A stretch of DNA of 64,000 nucleotides from Streptomyces sp. cf386 (lineage in GTDB: Bacteria; Actinomycetota; Actinomycetes; Streptomycetales; Streptomycetaceae), in NCBI RefSeq assembly GCF_900103585.1, contig NZ_FNHV01000003.1, forward strand, positions 584,011 through 648,010. Reading direction: 5' to 3'. The position numbers and the translations under genes were made by a program. Of the stretch, positions 1 through 8,648 are shown in pieces; position 1 is the first letter of the stretch, and each line of letters begins with the position of its first letter. The notes below the pieces were generated by a model, which ran no database searches, had not been told where the DNA came from, and was given only the letters and a program-made list of their open reading frames with translations.

Positions 1-648
<648 letters not shown>

Positions 649-762
649 CTAGACCCTATGGGGTACCGTGCACCCTTCAGGGTCGTGACACCCCCGTCAC
701 AGCATCCCGTCAACCCCGACACGCACACTTCTAACGTACGAGTGACGTGATCTTGGCCTCTA

Positions 763-790
763 TTGCTTTCGGCTGCCCGCGTGCTAGGCT
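763..790 (+). promoter_or_regulatory. Candidate promoter of the cold-shock gene
   Basis: TTGCTT (763-768) and TAGGCT (785-790) are separated by 16 bases and resemble the main vegetative promoter consensus. Transcription from about 797 would give a leader of roughly 165 bases before the cold-shock start codon, a length usual for cspA-type genes. No experimental support. Confidence 0.5.
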
Positions 791-796
791 CGCCGC

Positions 797-961
797 AAGT
801 TGCAGTTTGGTTTCCCTTGCAGTACAGAGCCTGCGGAGCATGTGACCGCGGGCTCTAGTCGTTTTCAGACGTATGCAGATGTGCGGCAGTAGTTTTCACA
901 CTCAGTTTTCACACTTGCAGGGTTCTGGAGCAGGGCAACCCTTTGGGCCCAAGGAGGGCTT
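797..961 (+). promoter_or_regulatory. Long 5' leader of the cold-shock mRNA with a 12-base direct repeat
   Basis: The stretch between mqnA and the cold-shock gene has no gene and is notably less GC-rich than its surroundings. It carries two exact copies of AGTTTTCACACT (891-902 and 904-915) one base apart, and ends in a strong ribosome-binding site (AAGGAGG) just before the ATG. Cold-shock genes in other bacteria use long leaders as temperature-responsive structures; a similar role here is inferred. The 640-760 part should hold the mqnA promoter, but I see no convincing boxes for it. Confidence 0.5.
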
Positions 962-1165
962 ATGGCTACCGGAACCGTGAAGTGGTTCAACGCCGAAAAG
1001 GGCTTTGGCTTCATCGCCCAGGAAGGCGGCGGCCCCGACGTCTTCGTTCACTACTCCGCGATCAACGCGAGCGGCTTCCGTTCGCTGGAGGAGAACCAGC
1101 AGGTCTCCTTCGACGTGACCCAGGGTCCGAAGGGCCCGCAGGCGGAGAACGTCACCCCCGTCTGA
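962..1165 (+). CDS. Cold-shock protein, CspA family
   Basis: A 67-residue single cold-shock domain, full length for the family. It binds single-stranded RNA and DNA as an RNA chaperone in the cytoplasm. RNP1 (KGFGFIA, residues 15-21) and RNP2 (VFVHYSAI, about 29-36) are intact, and the [15 protein letters not shown] start is diagnostic. The ATG is preceded by AAGGAGG at ideal spacing. It sits divergent from mqnA behind a long leader and is followed by a clear hairpin terminator, so it is probably monocistronic and highly expressed. Streptomyces carry several such paralogues, so a specific symbol is not assigned. Confidence 0.97.
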   Translation: MATGTVKWFNAEKGFGFIAQEGGGPDVFVHYSAINASGFRSLEENQQVSFDVTQGPKGPQAENVTPV

Positions 1166-1217
1166 TCATTCGGTCTCGGAGCCTGGTGCTTTGATCCGGA
1201 ACTGAGCGCAGTACCCA

Positions 1218-1257
1218 AGGAGCCCCGTGCCGCAAGGCAACGGGGCTCCTGCCTTTC
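1218..1257 (+). terminator. Rho-independent-type terminator after the cold-shock gene
   Basis: AGGAGCCCCGT (1218-1228) pairs exactly with ACGGGGCTCCT (1240-1250) around an 11-base loop, followed by GCCTTTCT. It lies 50 bases after the cold-shock stop and also separates it from the convergent regulator gene. Confidence 0.85.
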
Positions 1258-1284
1258 TCCGCCCCCGTTCTCCGCTCCCGGGGT

Positions 1285-1833
1285 CTAGATGTGCTGCATG
1301 ATCAGCACGAACGTCGTCCCGGGCGCCAGCGCCTCGTACGAGTGCGGCACATCTCCGCGATACGACATGTAGTCACCCGGCCCCAGATCGACCTCGTCGC
1401 CCCGGGGTCCTGCCTTCACCCGGCCCGCGCCGACGATCAGGTGCTCCACGCTCCCCGGAATGTGCGGCTCCGACTCGCGGGCCGTGCCCGGCTCCACGCG
1501 CAGGTGGTAGATGTCCCGACGGGCACCGGGCGGACTGGCGGAGAGCAGCGTGGCCACGAAGTCCGCCCGCTCGGAGGCGACGGTCGGCCCCTCACCCGCC
1601 CTGATCACCTGTACGGCCGGCGCCGGCGGCTCCACCAGCGCGCTGAACGGCACACCGAGGGCCACCCCCAGCGCCCACAGCGTTTCGACGCTGGGATTTC
1701 CGCCCCCCGCCTCCAGCTGGGACAGCGTGGACTTCGCGATGCCCGCCCGTTTGGCCAGCTCGGACAGCGACAGCCCAGCCCGGGTGCGCTCGCGCCGCAG
1801 CGAGGCGGCGATCCACGCGAGGGGCTCGCTCAT
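1285..1833 (-). CDS. XRE-family regulator with C-terminal cupin domain
   Basis: A 182-residue transcription factor. Residues about 8-62 form an XRE helix-turn-helix (SLSELAKRAGIAKSTLSQLE), and residues 110-180 a cupin barrel (EPHIPGSVEHLIVGAGRV, then DLGPGDYMSYRGDVPHSYEA) that presumably senses a small ligand. The ATG at 1833 is preferred; an in-frame GTG at 1842 is the alternative. It diverges from azlCD. Regulators of this architecture often sit beside exporters, so local control of azlCD is the obvious inference, supported by the paired GTTCG-N6-CGAAC sites in the shared region. Confidence 0.88.
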   Translation of the reverse strand: MSEPLAWIAASLRRERTRAGLSLSELAKRAGIAKSTLSQLEAGGGNPSVETLWALGVALGVPFSALVEPPAPAVQVIRAGEGPTVASERADFVATLLSASPPGARRDIYHLRVEPGTARESEPHIPGSVEHLIVGAGRVKAGPRGDEVDLGPGDYMSYRGDVPHSYEALAPGTTFVLIMQHI

Positions 1834-1871
1834 GCGGTTCACTTCCCGTCGTTCGCTCTACAGGTACGTTC

Positions 1872-1935
1872 GTTCGCCTTGACGAACACCAACCCACCCG
1901 TTCATTGTGGCAAACATGCGTTCGCTACTCCGAAC
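1872..1935. promoter_or_regulatory. Two GTTCG-N6-CGAAC palindromes, candidate operator for azlCD and its regulator
   Basis: Two inverted repeats with identical arms and spacer length lie at 1872-1887 and 1920-1935, 48 bases apart centre to centre. The first is between the divergent starts and the second covers the first codons of azlC. Further GTTCG half sites occur at 1851 and 1868. The cupin-XRE protein encoded alongside is the likely binder; this is inference. Confidence 0.5.
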
Positions 1936-2623
1936 ACCGATGATGGCACCTCTGGCACCTCTGGCTCCCCTCGTACGGGACAGCGCGCTCGTCTGGCTGG
2001 CCAGCGGCGTCGTCGGCGTCTCCTTCGGCGCGATCGCCGTCGCGGGCGGGCTGCCGGTGTGGGTGCCGGTGGTGATGTCGCTGGTCGTGTACGCGGGCTC
2101 GGCGCAGTTCAGCGCGGTCGGTGTGCTGCTCGCCGGGGGCGGGCCGGTGGCGGCCGCGACCACCGGGCTGCTGCTCAACACCCGCACGCTGGCCTTCAGC
2201 CTCGCCGTCGCGGACATCATCGGCCGGGGCCGCCTCGCCCGTCTCCTCGGTGCGCACCTGGTGACCGACGAGACGGTGGCCTTCGCCCTCGCCCAGCAGG
2301 ATCCGGCACGGCGGCGGGCGGCCTTCTGGATCTCCGGGCTCGGCCTGTTCGCCGTGTGGAACCTCGGCGTCCTCGCCGGGGCGCTGGCCGGCGGCGCGCT
2401 GGGCGACACCGGCACCTGGGGCCTGGACGCGGCCTTCCCCGCCGTCCTCGTCGCCCTGGTGCTGCCCGCCCTGCGCGAGGGTCCGGCCGTACGGCGCTCC
2501 GCACTGCTCGGCGCCGGTCTGGCGCTGGCGGTGACGCCGGCCGTCCCGGCGGGGGTGCCGGTGCTGGTGGCGCTGGCCGGTCTCGTCGTGTACGGACGCG
2601 GCGGCGGGAGGCGTACGGCATGA
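1907..2623 (+). CDS. azlC: AzlC-family branched-chain amino acid exporter, large subunit
   Basis: A 238-residue integral membrane protein with about six hydrophobic segments. The AzlC signatures are ASGVVGVSFGAIAVAGGLP near the start and VYAGSAQFSAVGVL in the second segment. With AzlD it forms a two-gene efflux system for branched-chain amino acids or their analogues. The GTG at 1907 and the ATG at 1916 are both possible starts and neither has a strong ribosome-binding site. The stop overlaps the azlD start (ATGA). Divergent from the cupin regulator. Confidence 0.9.
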   Translation: MANMRSLLRTPMMAPLAPLAPLVRDSALVWLASGVVGVSFGAIAVAGGLPVWVPVVMSLVVYAGSAQFSAVGVLLAGGGPVAAATTGLLLNTRTLAFSLAVADIIGRGRLARLLGAHLVTDETVAFALAQQDPARRRAAFWISGLGLFAVWNLGVLAGALAGGALGDTGTWGLDAAFPAVLVALVLPALREGPAVRRSALLGAGLALAVTPAVPAGVPVLVALAGLVVYGRGGGRRTA

Positions 2624-2934
2624 GCGCGACGGTGGCCATGATGCTGACGCTGGCGGTCGGGACGTATGCCTTCCGGCTGGTCGGGCCGGTGCTCCACGGG
2701 CGCGTCGAACTCCCGGCCCGCGTCCAGGAGCTGCTGTCGGCGGGCGCGATCGTCCTGCTGGTGGCCCTGCTGGCCACGGGCGCGCTGACCGAGGGCGGCG
2801 GCTTCGCGGGGTGGGCACGGCCGGCCGGGGTGCTGGTGGCGGGGGTGCTGGCGTGGCGGCGGGCGCCGTTCCCGGTGGTGGTGCTGGGGGCGGCCGTGGC
2901 CACTGCGGTGCTGCGGGCGGCGGGGGTGGCGTGA
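2620..2934 (+). CDS. azlD: AzlD-family small subunit of the amino acid exporter
   Basis: 104 residues with three to four hydrophobic helices. Family features include TYAFRLVGPVL at the amino end and the alternating hydrophobic carboxyl half (LVAGVLAWRRAPFPVVVLG). The start ATG overlaps the azlC stop by four bases, so translation is coupled and the two products are expected in equal amounts. Length is normal for AzlD. Confidence 0.9.
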   Translation: MSATVAMMLTLAVGTYAFRLVGPVLHGRVELPARVQELLSAGAIVLLVALLATGALTEGGGFAGWARPAGVLVAGVLAWRRAPFPVVVLGAAVATAVLRAAGVA

Positions 2935-2958
2935 GGCCCTCCGTGGGAGAATTACCTG

Positions 2959-3225
2959 ATGACAAGCGGTGAAGAGAACAACAGAGAGAACGACGCAGAG
3001 ATCAACCCCGAGGAAAATGGCGGCACTCCCGCCGACAAGAACCTCGCGATCGGTCTGTCCCTCGGCCTCGCCTTCGGCACGAGCATCGGCATCGTGTTCG
3101 GGCTGATCATCTTCGACAACCTGGCGCTCGGACTCGCCCTGGGAATGTGCCTCGGCCTTGCCGTCGGCACCGCGTTCGGGGTGGGCTTCAAGCGGACCGG
3201 TGAGCCGGAAAACGAAGGCGAGTAG
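2959..3225 (+). CDS. Small glycine-zipper membrane protein, function unknown
   Basis: 88 residues. The first 25 are acidic and rich in Asn/Glu. Residues 28-75 hold two long hydrophobic segments built on GLxLGxAxG spacing (IGLSLGLAFGTSIGIVFGL, then LALGLALGMCLGLAVGTAFG), typical of tightly packed glycine-zipper helices, and the tail is charged. The ATG follows a GGGAGA ribosome-binding site. It lies 24 bases after azlD and may be cotranscribed, but no link to export is evident. Confidence 0.75.
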   Translation: MTSGEENNRENDAEINPEENGGTPADKNLAIGLSLGLAFGTSIGIVFGLIIFDNLALGLALGMCLGLAVGTAFGVGFKRTGEPENEGE

Positions 3226-3252
3226 TCGGCGACTTCGCTAGGGTCCCCGGCC

Positions 3253-3900
3253 ATGACCGAAGCCGACTTCCTCGCCACCACCCGCACCTTCTACGACGCC
3301 ATCGCCGAGGACTACGCGGAGCTCTTCCGGGACGAGCTGGCGCAACGGCCCCTGGAGCGGGCGGTGCTCGCGGTGTTCGCGGAACTCGTCGAGGGGGACG
3401 GCCCGGTGGCCGACCTGGGATGCGGGCCGGGTCGGACGACGGCCCGCCTCGCCGCGCTGGGGCTGCCGGTGTTCGGGGTCGACCTGTCGGAGTCGATGCT
3501 CGCGATCGCCCGCCGCGAGAACCCGGGGCTGCGTTTCGCACAGGGGTCGATGCTGGAGCTGGACCTCCCCGACGGCGCTCTCGCCGGCGCCCTGTCCTTC
3601 TACTCCTCCATCCACACCCCCGTGGATCAACTCCCGGCCCTCTTCGCCGAGTTCCACCGCGTACTGGCCCACGGCGCACCCCTGCTCGTCGCCTTCCAGG
3701 CCGGCGACGAAGACCGGCACCACGACCGCCCCTTCGGCCACCCGGTCTCGCTGACCTTCCAGCGCCGCCGGCCGGAACACATCGCCGACCTGCTGACGGC
3801 GGCCGGCTTCGCCCTCGTCTCCCGGACGGTCCGCGAACCGGACCCGGCGCTCGACGAGACGTCCCAGCAGGCGTTCCTGATCGTCAGGAAGTCCGCGTAG
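3253..3900 (+). CDS. Class I SAM-dependent methyltransferase
   Basis: 215 residues with the Rossmann methyltransferase fold. Motif I is VADLGCGPGRTTARLAALG (residues about 54-72), followed by GVDLSESMLAIARRENP and a motif-IV region (FYSSIHTPVDQLPALFAEFHRVL). It resembles the UbiE/methyltransferase-11 group. The substrate cannot be read from the sequence. It lies 27 bases after the glycine-zipper gene and converges on the flavoprotein gene. Confidence 0.9.
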   Translation: MTEADFLATTRTFYDAIAEDYAELFRDELAQRPLERAVLAVFAELVEGDGPVADLGCGPGRTTARLAALGLPVFGVDLSESMLAIARRENPGLRFAQGSMLELDLPDGALAGALSFYSSIHTPVDQLPALFAEFHRVLAHGAPLLVAFQAGDEDRHHDRPFGHPVSLTFQRRRPEHIADLLTAAGFALVSRTVREPDPALDETSQQAFLIVRKSA

Positions 3901-3901
3901 C

Positions 3902-3916
3902 CGCGGGAAGCCCGCG
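3902..3916. terminator. Short GC hairpin between convergent genes
   Basis: CGCGGG-AAG-CCCGCG lies immediately after the methyltransferase stop, between two convergent genes. There is no T-run. The end of the gene and this segment also form an imperfect repeat (GAAGTCCGCGTAG / GAAGCCCGCGTAG). Confidence 0.35.
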
Positions 3917-3939
3917 TAGCCCTCGCCCAGGAACCTCGC

Positions 3940-5721
3940 CTACGGGTTTCCGGCGATGTCCCGTGCCGCGATGTACCCGAACGTCATCGCCGGGCCGATC
4001 GTCGAACCGGCCCCCGCATAGCTGTGCCCCATCACGGCGGCGCTGGCGTTCCCGGCCGCGTACAGACCGGGGATCACCGAGCCGTCCTCCCTCAGCACCC
4101 GCGCCCGCGCGTCGGTGAGCAGGCCGCCCTTGGTGCCGAGGTCGCCGGGGACGATCCGGAAGGCGTGGTACGGAGGGAGCCAGAGGGGCGCCAGGCAGGA
4201 GTTCGGGAGGACCGACGGGTCCGTGTAGTAGTGGTCGTAGGCGCTGTCGCCCCGGTGGAAGTCGGGGTCCTCGCCGCGCAGCGCCTGGGAGTTGAAGCGG
4301 TCCACCGTCGTCCGCAGTGCCGTCGCCGGGACGCCGATCGAGCGCGCGAGCCCGTCCAGGGTCCAGGCCTTGTGCGCGGCGCCCGAGCCGTACCAGGCGT
4401 CGGGCAGGGGCAGGGTCGGCAGGACGTCCTTGAAGAGGTAGCGGTTGCGGTAGTGCTGGTCGACGATCAGCCAGGACGGGATGGCCGGGTCGGTGTCGTT
4501 GACGTCGTACATCGTGTGGACGACGTCGCTGTAGGGGGCGGCCTCGTTGACGAAGCGGGCGCCGGCGGCGTTGATCAGCAGGCCGCCGGGGAGGGTGCGT
4601 TCGGCGAGGCAGAAGTACGGCTGGCCGGGGAGCGGGATCGCCGGGCCCCACCAGGCGTCGTCCATGAGGCCGAGGGCGGCGCCGAGGCGGTGCCCGGCCC
4701 GGATGCCGTCGCCGGTGTTCTCCTTCGCGCCGACCGTCCAGTCCGTGCCGATGGGCCCGCGCTGATAGGTCGCGCGCATCGCCGCGTTGTGCTCGAAGCC
4801 GCCCGAGCCGACGATGACGCCCCGGCGGGCGCGCACCAGGGCGGGGGCGCCGTCGCGGGTGACGACGGCTCCGCTGACGGCGCCGCCCTCGACGTACAGG
4901 TCGGTGAGGGGCGTGCCGAGCCACACCGGCACCCCGGCCGACCGCAGCCCGAGCCGCAGCCCCGCCGCCAGCGACTGCCCCATGGTCAGCGGCTTCTCGC
5001 CGCGCAGGGCCGCCGCCGTGCCCCGCGCCAGACACTCCGCCGCCACCGCGGCGCCCTTGGCGTTCACCGCGGCCAGCGCCAGCCACTTGTAGTCGGCGCT
5101 GAAGACGACCATGCCGGCGGGCACATCCATGTACGGCGGGTTCAGCCGGGCCAGTTCGGCACCCAGGAGGTTGCCGTCGAGCTGGCCGGGCTCGATGGAG
5201 CGGCCGTTCGGGAGGCCGCCGGGCAGCTCGGGGTAGTAGTCGCTGTACCCCTCCATCCAGCGGAAGCGGAGAGGGCTGTTGGCCATGACGAAGGAGAGCA
5301 TCGCGGGGCCGTGGGTGAGGAAGGCCCGCTGCCGGTCGGCGGGGACGTCGGGGCCGACCACGGCCGCGAGGTAGGCGGCGGCCTTGGCGGGCGTGTCCGG
5401 CACTCCGGCCGCGAGGATCACGGAGTTGTCGGGAATCCAGATCCCGGCACCGGACCGGGCGGCGGACCCGCCGAAGGTCGGGGCCTTCTCCAGCACCACG
5501 CAGCTCAGGCCCTGCTTGGCGGCGGTCAGGGCGGCCGTCATGCCGGCGGCTCCGGAGCCGATGACGACGACGTCATACGTGCCGAGAAGGGGTAGGTCGG
5601 CGGCTCGGGCGGTCTGTTGGGCGGCTCCCACGACACCGAAGGCCGCGGCCGTGGTCGCGGCGCCCGCGGCCAGTACGCCTCTTCGCGAGGGTCTCGCGTC
5701 AGTGGTCGTGGTCGTGGTCAT
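3940..5721 (-). CDS. Exported FAD-dependent dehydrogenase, fumarate reductase / 3-ketosteroid dehydrogenase-like
   Basis: 593 residues. The ATG at 5721 gives a twin-arginine-type leader (SRRGVLAAGAATTAAAFG, then AARAAD-like cleavage region), so the enzyme is probably exported folded with FAD. The dinucleotide site is YDVVVIGSGAAGMTAALTAA (residues about 50-69) with a matching acidic motif VVLEKAPTFGGSAARSGAG. The carboxyl FAD segment is GLYAAGNASAAVMGHSYAGAG. The fold is shared by 3-ketosteroid delta-1-dehydrogenases and flavocytochrome c-type fumarate reductases, and the substrate is undetermined. Another gene lies 57 bases upstream in the same direction and may be cotranscribed. Confidence 0.87.
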   Translation of the reverse strand: MTTTTTTDARPSRRGVLAAGAATTAAAFGVVGAAQQTARAADLPLLGTYDVVVIGSGAAGMTAALTAAKQGLSCVVLEKAPTFGGSAARSGAGIWIPDNSVILAAGVPDTPAKAAAYLAAVVGPDVPADRQRAFLTHGPAMLSFVMANSPLRFRWMEGYSDYYPELPGGLPNGRSIEPGQLDGNLLGAELARLNPPYMDVPAGMVVFSADYKWLALAAVNAKGAAVAAECLARGTAAALRGEKPLTMGQSLAAGLRLGLRSAGVPVWLGTPLTDLYVEGGAVSGAVVTRDGAPALVRARRGVIVGSGGFEHNAAMRATYQRGPIGTDWTVGAKENTGDGIRAGHRLGAALGLMDDAWWGPAIPLPGQPYFCLAERTLPGGLLINAAGARFVNEAAPYSDVVHTMYDVNDTDPAIPSWLIVDQHYRNRYLFKDVLPTLPLPDAWYGSGAAHKAWTLDGLARSIGVPATALRTTVDRFNSQALRGEDPDFHRGDSAYDHYYTDPSVLPNSCLAPLWLPPYHAFRIVPGDLGTKGGLLTDARARVLREDGSVIPGLYAAGNASAAVMGHSYAGAGSTIGPAMTFGYIAARDIAGNP

Positions 5722-5801
5722 GATTGCCGCTCCCGCCCGCACCATCAGCTATTCCTGACTATGTGTCAGAAATGCGAATGTGACGCGACCGCCCTGTGAA
5801 G

Positions 5802-6344
5802 TCAAGGGCCGGGCAGTCGTTCCAGACAGTCGTTCCAGGCCGCCCGGCTCAGCAACGGCCGGAAGCGGGTGAACAGGGCGAGCAGGTCGGCGCCGTAGCG
5901 GTCGCGGAAGGCGGAATCGTGGTCGGTGAGATCGAGTTCGTTGGCGGCGGTGAGCTCGGCGAAGTCGCGGCGGAGGTGCGTGTCCGGCGTGTGGGAGTGA
6001 CCGGTGAAGCGATCACGGAAGGGGGAGCCCTCGTCCGCGAGGGTGGGATAGGCGGCCTCGCGGTCACAGGAGCCGTAGAAGTACACGATCGACTCCGTCT
6101 CCGTCCCGATGATCCCCGCCAGTTCGCTACGGCGGTCGAGCGGCAGCAGGGCCGTCGGGAAGCCGTCCGTGCCGTAGAACGCGTGGCAGAGGCCGGCGAG
6201 TTGGAGGGCCGGCCGGGCGTTCCAGGCGGCGAGGCGGGACCGTACGCGGCGCAGGTGGGTGAGGAGGGTGCCGCCGGGGTGCGGGACGGTCGCGGCGCCG
6301 AGGTCCTCCAGGAGGGACTCGGCGGCGGCGATGGGAGTCGACAC
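5802..6344 (-). CDS. DUF6817-like protein, HD-type fold suspected
   Basis: 180 residues from a GTG start (6344). A GAGAGGACAG ribosome-binding segment lies within a 13-base tandem repeat just upstream. Features are an early helix pair (LLEDLGAATVPHPGGTLLTH) and the segment LQLAGLCHAFYGTDGF, reminiscent of an HD-domain histidine region and of the family annotated as DUF6817. The remaining sequence holds polar stretches such as IVYFYGSCDREA. No function is known to me. It diverges from the LysR gene and precedes the flavoprotein gene. Confidence 0.75.
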   Translation of the reverse strand: MSTPIAAAESLLEDLGAATVPHPGGTLLTHLRRVRSRLAAWNARPALQLAGLCHAFYGTDGFPTALLPLDRRSELAGIIGTETESIVYFYGSCDREAAYPTLADEGSPFRDRFTGHSHTPDTHLRRDFAELTAANELDLTDHDSAFRDRYGADLLALFTRFRPLLSRAAWNDCLERLPGP

Positions 6345-6347
6345 GTA

Positions 6348-6373
6348 CTGTCCTCTCGGACTGTCCTCTCGGA
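6348..6373. repeat. 13-base tandem repeat duplicating a ribosome-binding site
   Basis: CTGTCCTCTCGGA occurs twice without a gap (6348-6360 and 6361-6373). On the minus strand it supplies TCCGAGAGGACAG twice ahead of the GTG at 6344, so the Shine-Dalgarno-like element is doubled. Confidence 0.7.
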
Positions 6374-6497
6374 ACTTGCGGTCGTTTGTGGGTCGGCACC
6401 CGCTCCCTCCCCCGCACCGGTCCGGACTCGGCGGAGGCGAGGAGCGGGTTGCCGCCCGGGCCCGGTGAAATCGTCGTACACCGGTCAAAGCCCAGTC

Positions 6498-6510
6498 AAT
6501 CCTTGGGATT
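6498..6510. promoter_or_regulatory. AATCC-TTG-GGATT palindrome, candidate LysR box
   Basis: A perfect 5-3-5 inverted repeat lies 33 bases before the LysR-family start, in the region shared with the divergent DUF6817-like gene. LysR regulators commonly bind such sites to control themselves and the divergent gene. Binding is inferred. Confidence 0.4.
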
Positions 6511-6542
6511 TGTCGCTGCCCCCAAGCGTTAGCTTAGAGGTC

Positions 6543-7457
6543 ATGACCCTCGATGACCTGCGCGTGTTCGTGGCCGTGTGCCGGGCCGGGAGCCTGAGTT
6601 CGGTGGCCCGGGAGCTGAAGTGCACGCAGTCGGCGGTGAGCCAGCACGTGAAGCGGCTGGAGCGGGAGACCGGGGTCGCGCTGCTGGAGCGGCAGCCCCG
6701 GGGCGTCGTACCGACCCAGGCCGGGCGGGTGCTGGAGGCGGCCGCCGCCGAGGGCATCTCCGGGCTGGATCTGGCGATACGGCAGCTGCGGGACCTGGTC
6801 GACGGCGAGAGCGGGTTCGTGCGTGTGGCGACGGGGGCGACGACCGTACGGCACTTCATGTCGGAGGCGGTCGTCGCGTACCGGCGGCGCCATCCCAAGG
6901 TCAACCTGGAGTTCCGCACGGTGAGTTCGGGCCGCGGCAGCTTCGACGCGCTGGCCGACGGCACGCTCGATCTGGCCTGGATCACCCTCGGCCCACCGGT
7001 GCGCGGGATCGAGCAGCGGCCGGTGGTGGAGCTGCCGTGGGTGCTGGCGGTACGGGCCGACGATCCGCTGGCCGAGCGGCCGTACGTCGATGTCGGCGCC
7101 GATCTGCGTGACGTACGGCTGATCCGGCTGCCCCCGAACTCCGCCTCGGCCGCCCATCTGGACGCCGCCTGCGCCGAGTTGGGCATCCGGCTCGCGCACG
7201 ACACGAGCGTCGCCGACTGGGACACGGCACTGCTGCTGGCCGAGCTGGGGGTCGGGCGGGCGGTGGTGCCGGCGTTTCCGGGGCTGCTGCCCGCCACCGG
7301 CGGCGAGGAGGGCGAAGGCGACCTGCGCCTGATCCCCCTCCCCGCCCTGCGGCCCCTCCCGGTTGGCTGGGCGGTCCGCCGCTGGGACGCGCTCAGCCCG
7401 CCGGCGAGGGCGTTCGCAGACCTGGTGGAGGGTTACCGCAGGGGCGCGGAGGGCTGA
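6543..7457 (+). CDS. LysR-family transcriptional regulator
   Basis: 304 residues, the usual length. The winged helix-turn-helix spans residues 1-60 (MTLDDLRVFVAVCRAGSLSS, then CTQSAVSQHVKRLE), and the effector domain begins about residue 95. The ATG at 6543 is the standard start for this domain even though a much longer open frame runs upstream. It diverges from the DUF6817-like gene and, through it, the flavoprotein gene, which are its most likely targets. The ligand is unknown. Confidence 0.93.
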   Translation: MTLDDLRVFVAVCRAGSLSSVARELKCTQSAVSQHVKRLERETGVALLERQPRGVVPTQAGRVLEAAAAEGISGLDLAIRQLRDLVDGESGFVRVATGATTVRHFMSEAVVAYRRRHPKVNLEFRTVSSGRGSFDALADGTLDLAWITLGPPVRGIEQRPVVELPWVLAVRADDPLAERPYVDVGADLRDVRLIRLPPNSASAAHLDAACAELGIRLAHDTSVADWDTALLLAELGVGRAVVPAFPGLLPATGGEEGEGDLRLIPLPALRPLPVGWAVRRWDALSPPARAFADLVEGYRRGAEG

Positions 7458-7511
7458 GTCGCGTGCAGGGCTTCTTCCGGCGGTGGCGCAGCTGAAGGGC
7501 TGCCTTCCGGC

Positions 7512-8648
7512 CTACTTGAGGCCGATCGCCGCGCAGTCCGCCGCGTACTCGGCGGTGCAGATGTCCTTGACGGTGTAGACGCCGTCCCGGACCACGGTGT
7601 CCTCGATGTTTTTCTGCGTGACGGCGACCACCGACACCAGCTGCGCCGGAAGGTCCTTCTCCGACGCGCTGTCGACCGAGTCCTGGGTCAGCGCGTCGAA
7701 CTCGATGTCGCGCCCCTGGACCTTGTACACGGCCATCTTCGCGGCGTTGGTCGCCTCCTGCCCGAACGGCTTGTACACCGTCATGAACTGCTCGCCCGCG
7801 ACGATCCGCTGCACCGCGTCCAGGTTGGCGTCCTGCCCGGTCACCGGCGGGATCTTGGTGGCCCCGGCGTCCTTCAGCGCCTCGATGACCGCGCCCGCCA
7901 TGCCGTCGTTCGCCGAGTAGACGGCGGCGATATTGCTCAGCCCGACGGAGGCGATCGCCCGCTCCATGTTCTTCTTGGCGATCTCGGGCGACCACTTGTC
8001 GGTGTCGTACCGCTTGACGATGTCGACCTCGCCCTCCAGCTCGTCGAGCGCGCCCTTCTTGAACCGGCCCGTGTTCGGGTCGGCCGGGTCGCCGTTCATC
8101 ATGACGACCTTGCTGGACGCCGCCTTCGAGCCGAGTTCCTGGACGAGCGAGCGGCCCTGGACCTCGCCGACGAGTTCGTTGTCGTGGGAGACGTACGCGT
8201 CGATGGGCCCCTCGGCGAGCCGGTCGTAGGCGATGACCGGAATGCCCGCGTCCTCGGCCTTCTGCACGTCCGAGGCGATGGCCTTGGCGTCCAGCGCGTC
8301 GACCAGGATCACGTCCACCTGGTCGGCGATCATCTGCTGGAACTGCTGGCTCTGCTTGTCCGGGCTGGCCTCGGCGTTGGCGTAGGCGACCTTGCCCTTG
8401 CCGTTGGTGAGAGAGCCGACTTCCTTCTTGATCAGCGGGTAGTCGAACTTCTCGAAGCGCGCCGTGTCCTTGTCGGGCAGCAGGAGTCCCACCGTGATGT
8501 CGTCGCCCTTTTCCGGCGCCTCGGAGCTGTCACCGCCCCCGATGCCGTCGATGACACCGCATGCCGTGAGCGACAGCGCCGAGACGGATGCGGCGACGGC
8601 TATGCCGATACGGCGCAGGGCAGGGGTGTGGGGGGGACGAACATTCAC
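7512..8648 (-). CDS. Xylose-type sugar-binding lipoprotein (orphan)
   Basis: 378 residues from a GTG start. A lipoprotein signal peptide ends at LSLTAC (Cys about 30). The mature part is a type 1 periplasmic-binding fold like XylF: DITVGLLLPDKDTARFEKFD, then IPVIAYDRLAEGPIDAYVSHDN and PPVTGQDANLDAVQRIVAG. These lie at the sugar-contact positions of the family. No ABC ATPase or permease gene is adjacent, so it either works with a distant transporter or acts as a sensor. A second paralogue is encoded at 54672-55745 with the same motif series and the same carboxyl pattern ending in a Cys pair. Confidence 0.88.
   Translation of the reverse strand: MNVRPPHTPALRRIGIAVAASVSALSLTACGVIDGIGGGDSSEAPEKGDDITVGLLLPDKDTARFEKFDYPLIKKEVGSLTNGKGKVAYANAEASPDKQSQQFQQMIADQVDVILVDALDAKAIASDVQKAEDAGIPVIAYDRLAEGPIDAYVSHDNELVGEVQGRSLVQELGSKAASSKVVMMNGDPADPNTGRFKKGALDELEGEVDIVKRYDTDKWSPEIAKKNMERAIASVGLSNIAAVYSANDGMAGAVIEALKDAGATKIPPVTGQDANLDAVQRIVAGEQFMTVYKPFGQEATNAAKMAVYKVQGRDIEFDALTQDSVDSASEKDLPAQLVSVVAVTQKNIEDTVVRDGVYTVKDICTAEYAADCAAIGLK

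Noticed and set aside
1291..2934. Very long forward open frame across the cupin regulator and azlC into azlD
   Set aside because: Only its last 104 codons (azlD) look like protein. The rest is the complement or off-frame reading of better-supported genes.
3884..5086. Minus-strand Arg/Gly-rich frame within the flavoprotein gene
   Set aside because: It is an off-frame reading. The flavoprotein frame has the FAD motifs and Tat leader.
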